NCBI RefSeq assembly: GCF_023073715.1
Contig: NZ_JADPKA010000029.1
Location: forward strand, 248,001-312,000
Direction: 5' to 3'
Origin: Bradyrhizobium sp. 164
Lineage (GTDB): Bacteria > Pseudomonadota > Alphaproteobacteria > Rhizobiales > Xanthobacteraceae
DNA length: 64,000 bases
The notes below the pieces were generated by a model that had not been told where the DNA came from, made no database searches, and was given only the letters and a program-made list of their open reading frames with translations. Of this stretch, positions 42,097 through 55,254 are shown piece by piece (the first letter of the stretch is position 1; every line of letters starts with the position of its first letter). The position numbers were made by a program, and so were the translations under genes.

Positions 42097-43506
42097 TCAG
42101 CCCGAATAGTACATGTCGAATTCGATCGGATGCGGGGTCATCTCGAAGCGCTCGACTTCGGTCATCTTCAGCTCGATATAGGCATCGATGAAGTCGTCGT
42201 CGAACACGCCGCCGGCCTTGAGGAAGGCGCGGTCCTGGTCGAGATTCTCGAGGGCTTCACGCAAGCTGCCGCACACTGTCGGGATCTGCTTCAGCTCTTC
42301 CTTCGGCAAATCGTAGAGATCCTTGTCCATCGCCGGACCCGGATCGATCTTGTTTTTGATGCCGTCGAGACCGGCCATCAGCATCGCGGCGAAGCCGAGA
42401 TAGGGATTGGCGAGCGGATCGGGGAAGCGCACCTCGACGCGCTTGGCCTTCGGCGAAGCGGTGTAAGGGATGCGGCAGGAGGCCGAGCGGTTGCGCGCGG
42501 AGTAGGCGAGCAGCACGGGCGCTTCATAGCCCGGGACCAAACGCTTGTAGGAATTGGTCGAGGGATTGGTGAAGGCGTTGATCGCCTTGGCGTGCTTGAT
42601 GATGCCGCCGATGTAATGGAGGCAGGTCTCGGACAAGTCGGCGTATTTGTTGCCGGCGAACACCGGCTTGCCGTCCTTCCAGATCGACTGGTGAACGTGC
42701 ATGCCCGAACCGTTGTCGCCATAGACCGGCTTCGGCATGAAGGTGGCGGTCTTGCCGTAGATGTGCGCGACCTGGTGGATGCAATATTTGTAGATCTGGA
42801 TGTGGTCGGCCATCAGCGTCAGCGTGTCGAACTTCATGCCGAGCTCGTGCTGGGCGGAGGCGACTTCGTGATGATGCTTCTCGACCTTGACGCCCATCTT
42901 GGCCATGGCCCCGAGCATCTCCGAGCGCATGTCCTGCACGGAGTCCTGCGGCGGAACCGGGAAGTAGCCGCCTTTGGTGCGGACGCGGTGGCCGAGATTG
43001 CCGCCTTCATATTCGGTATCGGAGTTGGTCGGCAGCTCCGAGGAATCGAGACGAAAACCGGTGTTGTAGGGAGTCGAGGAGAAGCGCACGTCGTCGAACA
43101 CGAAGAACTCGGCCTCGGGGCCGACGAAGACGGTGTCGCCCACGCCCATCGACTTCACCATCGCCTCGGCCTTCTTGGCGATGCCGCGGGGGTCGCGGTT
43201 GTAGGGCTCGCCGGTGGTCGGCTCGAGCACGTCGCAGGTGATGACCATCGTGGTCTCGGCGAAGAATGGGTCGATCGTCGCGGTCACCGGATCGGGCATC
43301 AGGCACATGTCGGACTCGTTGATCGCCTTCCAACCTGCGATCGAGGAACCGTCGAACATCGTCCCTTCGGCGAAAATATCCTCATCGATCATGCTGACGT
43401 CGAACGTCACATGCTGCCACTTGCCGCGCGGATCGGTGAAGCGCAGGTCGACGTATTTGACGTCGTTGTCCTTGATCGATTTCAGGACGTCTTTGGCGGT
43501 CTTCAT
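42097..43506 (-). CDS. glnA: Glutamine synthetase type I
   Basis: The 469-aa protein is a GSI-beta enzyme: the beta-grasp domain begins [31 protein letters not shown], followed by [14 protein letters not shown] near 47, [11 protein letters not shown] near 130, the ATP-binding [12 protein letters not shown] near 268, and [12 protein letters not shown] near 395 carrying the Tyr that GlnE adenylylates. It makes glutamine from glutamate and ammonia with ATP. glnB lies 150 bases upstream on the same strand, so the order is glnB-glnA. GGGGTATGC before the ATG provides the ribosome binding site. A terminator follows. Confidence 0.98.
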   Translation of the reverse strand: MKTAKDVLKSIKDNDVKYVDLRFTDPRGKWQHVTFDVSMIDEDIFAEGTMFDGSSIAGWKAINESDMCLMPDPVTATIDPFFAETTMVITCDVLEPTTGEPYNRDPRGIAKKAEAMVKSMGVGDTVFVGPEAEFFVFDDVRFSSTPYNTGFRLDSSELPTNSDTEYEGGNLGHRVRTKGGYFPVPPQDSVQDMRSEMLGAMAKMGVKVEKHHHEVASAQHELGMKFDTLTLMADHIQIYKYCIHQVAHIYGKTATFMPKPVYGDNGSGMHVHQSIWKDGKPVFAGNKYADLSETCLHYIGGIIKHAKAINAFTNPSTNSYKRLVPGYEAPVLLAYSARNRSASCRIPYTASPKAKRVEVRFPDPLANPYLGFAAMLMAGLDGIKNKIDPGPAMDKDLYDLPKEELKQIPTVCGSLREALENLDQDRAFLKAGGVFDDDFIDAYIELKMTEVERFEMTPHPIEFDMYYSG

Positions 43507-43656
43507 GCATACCCCTTTTGGCTCTGCGGGTCGGTTTCCAGATGAGCAAGATTATTCTCGCTTTGGGCGAGTTTTGCGCGCGTACAAACGAAATCAGGCC
43601 GCCGAAGCAGCCTTATTTCCTGTCAGAGTGTCGCAAAATGCGGGATAGCACCCGGC

Positions 43657-44052
<396 letters not shown>

Positions 44053-44167
44053 TCACGCACGATCTTGTCTTCGCTATGCCGGAATGCCTGACCAGCCCGG
44101 CAACGACGGCCGGCCACACCCTGATAAATGCCAGTGAGCACGACAAACCGAAGCGGCTTCCTCGAAA

Positions 44168-44182
44168 GCAGGGTCTATGCCA
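44168..44182 (-). promoter_or_regulatory. Sigma-54-type promoter ahead of glnB
   Basis: On the minus strand the sequence reads TGGCATAGACCCTGC, with the GG and GC doublets at the exact distance required for a -24/-12 promoter. It is 173 bases upstream of glnB and points toward it. In Bradyrhizobium japonicum glnB is known to be transcribed from tandem promoters, one of them NtrC dependent. I do not see a clear NtrC binding pair upstream. Confidence 0.7.
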
Positions 44183-44376
44183 AGTTGCAAATGCCCTGAT
44201 TATTGGAGCGTTATCAGCCTTTTAACGAGCACAATCTGATGGGTGGCGCCGACCGGCACAAAATACCGAAGACTACGAAATAGGCAAACGGTTCAATATG
44301 TGTGCAGATCGTTGGTCCGTGGGATGGGTCGGCACGGAACGTGCCTGTTGAACGGGCGTTTGGACAGGGAAGTGGC

Positions 44377-45876
44377 ATGGAAGTTCTGACCAACGCTGAA
44401 ATGCAGCGCGCCGATCAGCTCAGCATTGCGGCAGGCACGCCCGGCTTCAAGCTGATGCTCGGCGCCGGCCAGGCGGTCGCCGAGGCGGCCAATGCGCTGG
44501 TGGAGGAGGGGCCGATCCTGATCGTCGCCGGTCCCGGCAACAATGGCGGCGACGGTTTTGTCGCAGCTGCCGAGCTCGCCGCCCAAGGGCGCGAGGTCTC
44601 GGTGATCCTGATGTGCGAGCGCGACCAGCTCCAGGGTGACGCCGCCTCGGCCGCGCGCGGCTGGAAGCACCCGGTGCTCCCGTTCAATCCGCAGGCGATC
44701 GGAAAGCCGGCACTGATCATCGATGCGCTGTTCGGCGCGGGTCTCAGCCGTCCGGTCGATGGCGAGGCGCGCGCGATGATCGAGGCGATCAACGGCAACG
44801 GCGCGCCGGTGCTGGCCGTCGACCTGCCGAGCGGCATCAACGGCACCAGCGCCGCGGTGATGGGCGCGGCCGTGAATGCCGCGGAGACCGTGACTTTCTT
44901 CCGCAAGAAGCCGGCGCATCTGTTGCTGCCCGGTCGCATGCATTGCGGCCGTGTGCGCGTCGCCGACATCGGCATCGACGCAAGCGTGCTGGACGAGATC
45001 GCCCCGCAGCTCTTCGAGAACGATCCGGATTTCTGGGGCGCCGCCTTTCCGGTGCCGCGCGTCGACGGCCACAAATTTGCGCGAGGCCATGTGATGGCCG
45101 TCTCCGGTGATGCAGCCGCAACGGGCGCTGCGCGGCTTGCCGCGCGCGCGGCGCTGCGGGCCGGCGCCGGGCTCGTGACGCTGGCGAGCCCGCGCGATGC
45201 GCTCGCGATCAACGCGAGCGCGCTAACCGCGGTGATGGTTCGCCCGGTCGACACCGCGATCGAGTTCGGCGAGCTCCTCGGCGACAAGCGCTATAACACC
45301 TGCATGATCGGGCCCGGCGCGGGCGTCGGCGAGCGCACCTGCGATCTCGTTCACACCGCGCTGACGGCGCAGCGGCGCCTGGTGCTGGACGCCGACGCGC
45401 TGACGAGCTTTGCCGCGAAGCCCGAGCGGCTGTTCGAATCGATCAAGTCGTCGCAGGACAATACGGTGGTGCTGACCCCGCATGAGGGCGAGTTTCCGCG
45501 GCTGTTTTCCGACCTCAGCAACAAGCATCCGGGCCGCTCGAAACTCGAGCGCGTTCGCGCCGCCGCCGAGCGCTCCGGCGCCGTCGTGCTGCTGAAAGGA
45601 CCGGACACGACGATCGCCGCCCCCGACGGCCGCGCCACCATCGCCGCCAACGCGCCGCCCTGGCTCGCCACCGCCGGCGCCGGCGACGTGCTCTCGGGCA
45701 TCATCGCTGGCCTCCTGGCGCAAGGCGTGCCGGCATTTGAGGCCGCCAGCATCGGCGTCTGGATGCATGGCGAGGCGGGAAGCGAGGCGGGGCCCGGGCT
45801 GATCGCGGAGGATCTGACCGAGACACTGCCGGCTGTGCATCGGCGGATCTATGACGCGCTCGGGGTCGAATACTGA
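44377..45876 (+). CDS. Bifunctional NAD(P)HX epimerase/dehydratase
   Basis: The 499-aa protein joins two domains. The N-terminal YjeF_N epimerase domain (residues 1-210) has ILIVAGPGNNGGDGFVAA near 48, and the C-terminal carbohydrate-kinase-fold dehydratase domain has HKFARGHVMAVSGDAAATGAARLAARAALRAGAG, VLTPHEGEFPRLF, and ATAGAGDVLSGIIAGLL near 448. Together they repair hydrated NADH and NADPH using ATP or ADP. The ATG at 44377 has AGGGA 6 bases upstream. It is divergent from glnB and its 3' end is 4 bases from the convergent cupredoxin gene. Confidence 0.95.
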   Translation: MEVLTNAEMQRADQLSIAAGTPGFKLMLGAGQAVAEAANALVEEGPILIVAGPGNNGGDGFVAAAELAAQGREVSVILMCERDQLQGDAASAARGWKHPVLPFNPQAIGKPALIIDALFGAGLSRPVDGEARAMIEAINGNGAPVLAVDLPSGINGTSAAVMGAAVNAAETVTFFRKKPAHLLLPGRMHCGRVRVADIGIDASVLDEIAPQLFENDPDFWGAAFPVPRVDGHKFARGHVMAVSGDAAATGAARLAARAALRAGAGLVTLASPRDALAINASALTAVMVRPVDTAIEFGELLGDKRYNTCMIGPGAGVGERTCDLVHTALTAQRRLVLDADALTSFAAKPERLFESIKSSQDNTVVLTPHEGEFPRLFSDLSNKHPGRSKLERVRAAAERSGAVVLLKGPDTTIAAPDGRATIAANAPPWLATAGAGDVLSGIIAGLLAQGVPAFEAASIGVWMHGEAGSEAGPGLIAEDLTETLPAVHRRIYDALGVEY

Positions 45877-45880
45877 GCGT

Positions 45881-47185
45881 TCACTCCACCGCGTACCAGC
45901 GCACCAGGCGCGGGGCGGCCCAGTCGGTCAGAACGGATTCGAGCAGCCATCGTCCGGGTGAGGTCGCCGCGAACGCGATGCGCTGGGTCTGACCGGGCTC
46001 GATCGCGAGCGTGTCGAGCCAATAGGGCTTCCAGCCGTCGTCGAGCTTGTCGAGCAGGCGGAAGGGGTGGCCGTGCAGGTGGAACACGGTGGTGATCGGG
46101 GCGGGGTTCTGCAGGGCCAGTACGACGGTGCGGCCGGCCTTGGCGCGGAAGGCGGGGGCGGAAGCGGTGGAAAAGTTTGCCGGCCGCGCCCAGCCGGAAT
46201 CGGCTGCGCCCAGCGCGACATCGAACCGCAGGGCGCCTCTCAACTCGAGCTTCTCAGGTAGATCGTTCGACGGGAGTGGCTGCGGTTCGAACAGCGGAAT
46301 GCGCCGCTCCAATTGGCCCGATACCTTGAGGCTGCCTACGCTTCGCGCCTCCTTGCCGTCATGCAGCACGAAAGCGGCCGATATGGCCGTGTTCACAAAC
46401 GCGTCGGCCCGTCCGCCGGGGGCCAGCACGAGAGCGCCATTGCGAGCTGGGAAGGGCTCGGCCGGCTGTCCGTCCAGGGCCATGACCCTGACCTCGTGGC
46501 TTTCCAATTTGATCGCCAGAACAGTGCGTTGGGAGCCATTGATAAAGCGCAGCCGTAGCCGCTCATTGGCGGCAGCTGAGAGCTCGAATGAAGTCTGTCC
46601 GTTGATCGTGTAGAGCGGCGTCGTGTCCTGGGGATCGCGACCGGGGGAAAGCGCGGTCCCGTCCGGCCGCAGGCGCCATTCCTCGATCAGCAAAACCTCG
46701 TCGCGATCGACGGGGACCCGATTTGCCTCCTCGGCGATGATCGGAAGCGGGCGGGCGGGTTGCTTCAGGCCGTCCTCGAAGAGCCGGAAGTCGGCCAGCA
46801 GGGTTCCTGCACTAGATATTGAGATGATTGATGTTTCAGTCGCACCCGGGGCGGTTGGCGCGCGCCCCCGTAGCGGGTCGGAAGCGGCCGGGCCGTTCAG
46901 GCCGGACCAGACCGGTGCAAGCGGCACAGGCAGCTCGTTCCGGAACACCACCTCGCAGCGGTTGCCGCGCTTGAGACGAACGTTTCCCAGATGGCTTACG
47001 GCGGCGAGCTCCCAGATCGGCGTAGGCGGCTGACCCTGCCTCAGCGCCAACGTGGCCGGCCTTGCCTGGAGGGCGAGCTGGGCTGTGGCCGGCGGGGTTG
47101 CGCCGCCGGCGATCAGCCCGGCCGCCGAGGCGCCGAGGCCCGCCAAAACCTCGCGTCGGCTCAGGTCAAAAATCCGCGTTGTCAT
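45881..47185 (-). CDS. Tat-exported multicopper-oxidase-like protein with missing copper ligands
   Basis: The 434-aa protein has a Tat signal (DLSRREVLAGLGASAAGLIAG) and three cupredoxin-like domains of the multicopper oxidase family. Of the four copper motifs, only the third, TVFHLHGHPFRLL near 368, is intact. Motif 1, WHG in active enzymes, reads VWSGLNG near 93; no His pair is found at motif 2; and the C-terminal HCHxxxH motif is replaced by WLLESVLTDWAAPRLVRW. The protein therefore cannot build the usual type 1 and trinuclear copper sites. It may be a structural or binding protein, as with the FtsP/SufI cell-division members of the family. It is transcribed convergent to the NAD(P)HX repair gene. 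Confidence 0.85.
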   Translation of the reverse strand: MTTRIFDLSRREVLAGLGASAAGLIAGGATPPATAQLALQARPATLALRQGQPPTPIWELAAVSHLGNVRLKRGNRCEVVFRNELPVPLAPVWSGLNGPAASDPLRGRAPTAPGATETSIISISSAGTLLADFRLFEDGLKQPARPLPIIAEEANRVPVDRDEVLLIEEWRLRPDGTALSPGRDPQDTTPLYTINGQTSFELSAAANERLRLRFINGSQRTVLAIKLESHEVRVMALDGQPAEPFPARNGALVLAPGGRADAFVNTAISAAFVLHDGKEARSVGSLKVSGQLERRIPLFEPQPLPSNDLPEKLELRGALRFDVALGAADSGWARPANFSTASAPAFRAKAGRTVVLALQNPAPITTVFHLHGHPFRLLDKLDDGWKPYWLDTLAIEPGQTQRIAFAATSPGRWLLESVLTDWAAPRLVRWYAVE

Positions 47186-47263
47186 GGCCGATCCGGACCA
47201 CGCCGCGCTGGATAAGTCCAGCCGGCGTGCCTATTTGATGCCTGCCTCCGACCAGCCATTTTT

Positions 47264-47293
47264 TTGCTGCGAACAGTCAGGCACATGCTATAA
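47264..47293 (+). promoter_or_regulatory. Possible promoter of tRNA-Leu
   Basis: TTGCTG (47264-47269) and CTATAA (47288-47293), separated by 18 bases, lie 46 bases before the tRNA. Confidence 0.45.
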
Positions 47294-47338
47294 GCCCGGC
47301 CGCCCGCGGCATCGCGGCCGGCCTTGATGCGAATTCAC

Positions 47339-47423
47339 GCGGGCGTGGCGGAACTGGTAGACGCGCTGGATTTAGGTTCCAGTGTCGCAAGATGTGGGGG
47401 TTCGAGTCCCTCCGCCCGCACCA
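47339..47423 (+). tRNA. tRNA-Leu (anticodon TAG)
   Basis: The 85-nt cloverleaf has the acceptor GCGGGCG paired with CGCCCGC, the anticodon loop TTTAGGT with TAG, a long variable arm (class II), the T-arm GGGGGTTCGAGTCCCTC and an encoded CCA. All fit tRNA-Leu. Confidence 0.97.
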
Positions 47424-47596
47424 AGCGCTTTCAGCGTTTGCACGGATTACGAGGCCAGCTTCCTCGCGGATGTTTGTCCGCTTGGAGCCGGCCCGCTGAA
47501 CCACCGGCGTTGAGGCGTCTGCCTCGCGCCGGATCGATTAATGACAGCGTCCCGACGCATGCGCGCCGGGACCGAACGAGAAGAAGATTGGACGCC

Positions 47597-48958
47597 ATGC
47601 AGGTCACAGAGACCCTCTCGGAAGGTTTGAAGCACGAGTTCAAGATCAGCGTCCCTGCGTCTGATCTCGACGCCAAGGCCGATGCCAAGCTCGTCGATCT
47701 CAAGGACAAGGTCCGCCTCAACGGCTTCCGTCCCGGCAAGGTGCCGGTCGGTCACCTGAAGAAGGTCTATGGCCGCTCGGTGATGGCCGAGACCATCGAC
47801 CAGACCATCCGCGACACCAACACCCAGCTGTTCTCCGAGCGTGGCTTCCGCCTTGCGACCGAGCCGAAGATCACCATGCCCAGCGAGCAGGCCGAGGTCG
47901 AGGAGCTGCTGTCGGGTAAAACTGATCTGACCTACACGGTCGCGATCGAGGTGGTGCCTTCGATCGCGCTCGCCGACTTCAAGACCTTCCAGGTCGAAAA
48001 GCCCGTCGCCGAGGTCACCGATTCCGACGTCGACGAGGCGATCAAGCGCATCGCTGATTCCAACCGTACCTATGCTGACAAGGGCGAGGGCGCCAAGGCC
48101 GCCTCGGGCGACCGCGTCACCGTCGCCTTCAAGGGCACCATCAACGGCGAAGCCTTCGAGGGCGGCACCGGTGAGGGCATCCAGGTCGTCATCGGGTCCA
48201 ACACCTTCATCCCCGGCTTCGAGGAGCAGCTGACCGGCATCGGCGCGGGCGAGACGCGCACGCTGAAAGTGTCGTTCCCGAAGAACTACATGAACGACAA
48301 GCTCGCCGGCCAGCCCGCCGAGTTCGAGACCACCGCGACGCTGATCGAGGCGCCGCAGGACATCGCGATCGACGACGAGTTCGCCAAGACGCTCGGCCTT
48401 GAATCGCTCGACAAGCTGAAGGAAGCCGCGCGCGAGCGTCTCGCCGCCGAGTTCGCGACCGCGACGCGTCAGCGTGTCAAGCGCGCGCTGCTCGACCGCC
48501 TCGACGAGGCGCATCGCTTCGAAGCGCCGCCCTCGCTGGTCGACGAGGAGTTCAATCTGATGTGGAACTCGGTCAAGGCCGAGATGGACTCCGCCGGCAA
48601 GACCTTCGCCGACGAGAACACCACGGAAGACGCCGCCAAGGAAGAGTACCGCAAGATCGCCGACCGCCGCGTGCGCCTCGGCCTCGTGCTCTCCGAGATC
48701 GGCGAGAAGAACAAGATTACCGTGACCGACGACGAGGTCGGCCGCGCGGTGATCGAGCGGGCGCGCCAGATGCCCGGCCGCGAGAAGGAGGTCTGGGACT
48801 ATTACCGCAACAACGCCCAGGCGCTGGCCCAGCTTCGTGCACCGATCTATGAGGACAAGGTCGTCGATTTCATCCTCGAACTCGCAAACGTGACCGAGAA
48901 GAAGGTCTCGCGCGAGGACCTCTACAAGGACGACGAGGCGGAAAAGACCGCTGCCTGA
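47597..48958 (+). CDS. tig: Trigger factor
   Basis: The 453-aa protein begins [19 protein letters not shown], with the ribosome-binding motif [14 protein letters not shown] near 45, the central FKBP-type prolyl isomerase domain ([20 protein letters not shown], then [16 protein letters not shown]) at about 160-245, and the long helical C-terminal chaperone arms. It helps nascent chains fold at the ribosome exit. The frame is open far upstream through the tRNA; the ATG at 47597 matches the family. It leads the run tig-clpP-clpX-lon, common in proteobacteria. Confidence 0.97.
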   Translation: MQVTETLSEGLKHEFKISVPASDLDAKADAKLVDLKDKVRLNGFRPGKVPVGHLKKVYGRSVMAETIDQTIRDTNTQLFSERGFRLATEPKITMPSEQAEVEELLSGKTDLTYTVAIEVVPSIALADFKTFQVEKPVAEVTDSDVDEAIKRIADSNRTYADKGEGAKAASGDRVTVAFKGTINGEAFEGGTGEGIQVVIGSNTFIPGFEEQLTGIGAGETRTLKVSFPKNYMNDKLAGQPAEFETTATLIEAPQDIAIDDEFAKTLGLESLDKLKEAARERLAAEFATATRQRVKRALLDRLDEAHRFEAPPSLVDEEFNLMWNSVKAEMDSAGKTFADENTTEDAAKEEYRKIADRRVRLGLVLSEIGEKNKITVTDDEVGRAVIERARQMPGREKEVWDYYRNNAQALAQLRAPIYEDKVVDFILELANVTEKKVSREDLYKDDEAEKTAA

Positions 48959-49085
48959 AGGGATTGAGGCAGTCTTCTATTAAGAATGATCAGCGAAGAG
49001 GCCAAGCTAGCCAGATGGCCGGCTGGGCCTCTTTGTGCGAATCAGCTTCAACTACCCGAGGGATTAAGCCTTAATGCGCTCCGCA

Positions 49086-49114
49086 CTTGTCAGGCGCGAA
49101 TTGGGCTATATCTG
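49086..49114 (+). promoter_or_regulatory. Candidate heat-shock (RpoH-type) promoter of clpP
   Basis: CTTG (49086-49089) and GCTATATCTG (49105-49114), 15 bases apart, resemble the alphaproteobacterial RpoH consensus CTTG and CYTATNTNNG with one mismatch in the second box. It lies 134 bases before clpP, a gene normally under heat-shock control. This is by eye only. Confidence 0.4.
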
Positions 49115-49247
49115 TCGGTACGCCCTGTACCAATGTTCTACCTCTGCCAAGTTCCTGCATCACAGGACGTCCATCCGCCTTCCGGCAAATCCAGCCAAAC
49201 TGGCAGCCAAGCTTGGCGATGTCCGTCTCCGAAACCCTAGGTGACTC

Positions 49248-49883
49248 ATGCGCGATCCGGTTGAAACCTACATGAACCTCGTGCCTATGGTGGTCGAGCA
49301 GACCAACCGTGGCGAGCGCGCCTACGACATTTTCTCGCGCCTGCTGAAGGAGCGCATCATCTTCGTGACCGGCCCGGTCGAGGACGGGATGTCGACGTTG
49401 ATCGTCGCGCAGTTGTTGTTCCTCGAGGCTGAAAATCCGAAGAAGGAAATCTCGATGTACATCAACTCGCCGGGCGGCGTGGTGACGTCGGGCCTTGCCA
49501 TCTACGACACCATGCAGTTCATCCGCCCGCCGGTCTCGACGCTGTGCACGGGCCAGGCGGCTTCGATGGGCTCGCTGCTGCTTGCCGCCGGCGAGAAGGA
49601 CATGCGCTTCTCGCTGCCGAACGCGCGTATCATGGTTCATCAGCCCTCCGGCGGCTTCCAGGGCCAAGCCACCGACATCATGCTGCACGCCCAGGAAATC
49701 CTGAACCTGAAGAAGCGGCTCAACGAGATCTACGTCAAGCACACCGGCCAGACCTACAAGTCGATCGAGGACGCGCTGGAACGCGACAAGTTCCTGACTG
49801 CGAACGACGCCAAGGAGTTCGGTCTGGTCGACAGGGTGATCGACAAGCGCGCCGAGGAACCGGTGCCGGCGAAAACCCAATAG
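49248..49883 (+). CDS. clpP: ATP-dependent Clp protease proteolytic subunit
   Basis: The 211-aa serine protease has [15 protein letters not shown] near 36, the YINSPGG oxyanion region near 71, the catalytic Ser in [16 protein letters not shown] near 106, the His in [13 protein letters not shown] near 127 and the Asp in the [13 protein letters not shown] segment near 180. ClpP forms the double heptamer that works with ClpX or ClpA. The start at 49248 is typical. clpX lies 446 bases downstream on the same strand. Confidence 0.98.
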   Translation: MRDPVETYMNLVPMVVEQTNRGERAYDIFSRLLKERIIFVTGPVEDGMSTLIVAQLLFLEAENPKKEISMYINSPGGVVTSGLAIYDTMQFIRPPVSTLCTGQAASMGSLLLAAGEKDMRFSLPNARIMVHQPSGGFQGQATDIMLHAQEILNLKKRLNEIYVKHTGQTYKSIEDALERDKFLTANDAKEFGLVDRVIDKRAEEPVPAKTQ

Positions 49884-49896
49884 CACTACCCGGTGG

Positions 49897-50151
49897 TTAC
49901 GGCGATCCCTCGGGATCGCCGGGGACCGTCAGGACGATGTTCACGTTAAGGACCGCGCGCGCGTTGCAAAACGCCGTTTTGCGTCCTGCGACAGGCAGAA
50001 AGTTCCGCTTTCGTGCTTGTTTTTCGTGGTAATCCAGCAACGCCGGAATGATTTCGATCACTTCGCCCGTGCCAAGACCGGAAATCACGGTATTGTCACG
50101 GGTAGCCGGCGAGCCCCGATTAGCGAATTCTTGATAGTCGGGTGACAGCAT
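49897..50151 (-). CDS. Hypothetical 84-aa ORF antisense to the clpP-clpX gap
   Basis: An open frame on the minus strand fills much of the gap between clpP and clpX and could encode a soluble protein with segments such as VISGLGTGEVIEIIPALLDYHEKQARKRN. I know no family for it and see no clear ribosome binding site. Its product looks less like noise than usual mirror frames, but it is weakly supported. Confidence 0.3.
   Translation of the reverse strand: MLSPDYQEFANRGSPATRDNTVISGLGTGEVIEIIPALLDYHEKQARKRNFLPVAGRKTAFCNARAVLNVNIVLTVPGDPEGSP
49901..49920. other. Perfect 9-bp inverted repeat after clpP
   Basis: GGCGATCCC-TC-GGGATCGCC forms a strong stem 17 bases after the clpP stop. No T run follows, so it is more likely an RNA stability element than an intrinsic terminator. 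Confidence 0.5.
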
Positions 50152-50329
50152 GGTTGGCTACGATTGATCGGCTAAGATCGCGGAGAATCGAGCGACCGTG
50201 ATTCGCACGGGATGTAACGCGTAGGGTCTTTTTTGGTACGGAATTTGCTCTACTTAAGCTTCATGCCGGCCATCGTGTCGGAATGGAGCGATCGAGCGGA
50301 ACGGGATCGAACCGCGGACGGAGACATGA

Positions 50330-51601
<1,272 letters not shown>

Positions 51602-51641
51602 TTTCTCGGCGCTGGAACGCTCCAATCGTCTCATCAAGGAG

Positions 51642-51667
51642 GGCTGCGGAGCTGTATCTCCGCAGCC
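51642..51667 (+). other. Strong hairpin between clpX and lon
   Basis: GGCTGCGGAG and CTCCGCAGCC form a perfect 10-bp stem with a 6-base loop. No T run follows directly; it may stabilise the clpX mRNA or assist termination at the weaker signal 30 bases on. Confidence 0.7.
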
Positions 51668-51696
51668 GGTGTTGCGTCGCTTACCTGCGTGCGTAA

Positions 51697-51718
51697 GCGC
51701 CTGAAGGCGCGCGTTTTT
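51697..51718 (+). terminator. Weak intrinsic terminator of clpX
   Basis: GCGCC-TGAA-GGCGC followed by GCG and TTTTT. The stem is short, so readthrough into lon is possible. Confidence 0.55.
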
Positions 51719-51725
51719 CAATGAC

Positions 51726-51756
51726 TTGACACCCCCCGGGTCGATAGCCACCTAAT
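51726..51756 (+). promoter_or_regulatory. Possible lon promoter
   Basis: A perfect TTGACA (51726-51731) is followed 19 bases later by CCTAAT (51751-51756), about 170 bases upstream of lon. The spacing is longer than ideal. The 323-base gap from clpX to lon contains only this, the hairpin and the terminator. Confidence 0.3.
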
Positions 51757-51924
51757 GTCGGCGGCGAGCGAAAATTCTCTTCTGGATTCGCCTCAGTTCC
51801 GATCCGGCAAGCCGGTCCGACTCGCAAAAGGACCGACCGGCTCTGCGGATCACGTCGGCACCTTGTGGCGGTTGCGCATGATCAGCGGGCTGCGTGCAAG
51901 GGGGCAAAGCAAAAGGAAAAGGCC

Positions 51925-54348
<2,424 letters not shown>

Positions 54349-54368
54349 GATTCCGCAAAAGATGATAA

Positions 54369-54394
54369 AACGGCGCCTTCGGGCGCCGTTTTTG
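54369..54394 (+). terminator. Intrinsic terminator of lon
   Basis: AACGGCGCC-TTCG-GGCGCCGTT followed by a T-rich tail, 21 bases after the lon stop. Confidence 0.95.
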
Positions 54395-54419
54395 TTTTGG
54401 AGCCAAGGGGGAGAGGGCG

Positions 54420-54824
54420 ATGCAGATCGATGGGCAATGCCATTGCGGCAAGATCAGCTTCGAGGCCGACATCGATCCCGAGGCGGTCTCGGTTTGCCAC
54501 TGCACTGACTGCCAGACCCTGACCGGCTCGCCGTTCCGGGTGACGGCCGTCTGTTCCGGAGCCGACGTCCGCCTGACCGGCGGCACGCCCAAAATCTATG
54601 GCAAGCGGGGCGACAACGGCCAGATGCGCTTCCAGCATTTCTGCGCCGATTGCGGTTCCCCGCTATTCACGAGCGGCGAGGGCGACCAGGCCGATGATTG
54701 GGGCATCCGCTGGGGTAGCATCCGCCAGCGCGACAAGTTGCGGCCGACGCGGCAAATCTGGTGCCGGTCGGCGGCGGTGTGGATCGACGCGGTGCCGTTG
54801 CTGCCGGGCCGGCCGCAGGATTGA
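54420..54824 (+). CDS. GFA-family protein (glutathione-dependent formaldehyde-activating enzyme fold)
   Basis: The 134-aa protein has the GFA/CENP-V zinc sites: CHCGKISFEA near 7, the CHCTDC near 26, and the second site FCADCGSPLF near 74. These bind two zinc ions. True Gfa enzymes join glutathione and formaldehyde; most relatives have unknown roles, so a formaldehyde function is only possible. A purine-rich GGGGGAGAGG precedes the ATG. It lies between the lon terminator and tRNA-Val. Confidence 0.88.
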   Translation: MQIDGQCHCGKISFEADIDPEAVSVCHCTDCQTLTGSPFRVTAVCSGADVRLTGGTPKIYGKRGDNGQMRFQHFCADCGSPLFTSGEGDQADDWGIRWGSIRQRDKLRPTRQIWCRSAAVWIDAVPLLPGRPQD

Positions 54825-54920
54825 GCTCGGCGAGTGTCGGGAAGTCCGCCTTCGCCTGTCCGGCTTCGGCGTGACAGCCCTCGCCCGCTTCGCGTCAATG
54901 ATGTTCCGAAGGTGGCTTGC

Positions 54921-54953
54921 CCAGCCGTAGCTCGCGAAGCGAGCGAAGGCTGG
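54921..54953. repeat. Palindromic repeat touching the tRNA-Val 3' end
   Basis: CCAGCC-GTAGCTCGC-GAA-GCGAGCG-AAGGCTGG is an inverted repeat of the CCAGCC type frequent in this genus. Its right end covers the CCA end of the tRNA gene and may serve as its terminator on the minus strand. Confidence 0.7.
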
Positions 54954-55027
54954 TGGGCGGTCACGGATTCGAACCGCGGACCCTCTCGGTGTAAACGAGA
55001 TGCTCTAACCAGCTGAGCTAACCGCCC
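54951..55027 (-). tRNA. tRNA-Val (anticodon TAC)
   Basis: On the minus strand GGGCGGT opens the acceptor stem, followed by a D-arm TAGCTCAGCTGGTTAGAGC, anticodon loop TTTACAC with anticodon TAC, T-arm CGCGGTTCGAATCCGTG and the acceptor end with CCA, in 77 nt. Confidence 0.97.
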
Positions 55028-55254
55028 AAGTGCGCCTCTTTAGCGCCCCGGCGGGTGCCGAAGCAAGGGCCGAGCGCGCCGCCAACTGGCTCCAATTTGC
55101 CGCCTGGGCAGGGTTTTGATGCTGAACACGAGTAGCCCTGCTGCAGGCCCGCTGCAGGGCCCTCCTCTTTTTTCGTAGCGCGAATCTCGTCGTCCGGCTG
55201 AGGGGGCGGCGATCAGCTCGCCGCCACCGTGCGTTTCGAATCTCCCGTCTGATG

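Noticed and set aside
42070..43545. A 491-codon open frame antisense to glnA
   Set aside because: Covers glnA exactly in the opposite strand, with no recognisable motif.
44183..44300. NtrC binding pair upstream of glnB
   Set aside because: A GCAC and a GTGG occur near 44229-44245, but their spacing is 10 bases rather than the 7 expected, so no site is claimed.
47324..47596. Upstream extension of the trigger factor frame
   Set aside because: It reads through the tRNA-Leu gene; trigger factor begins at 47597.
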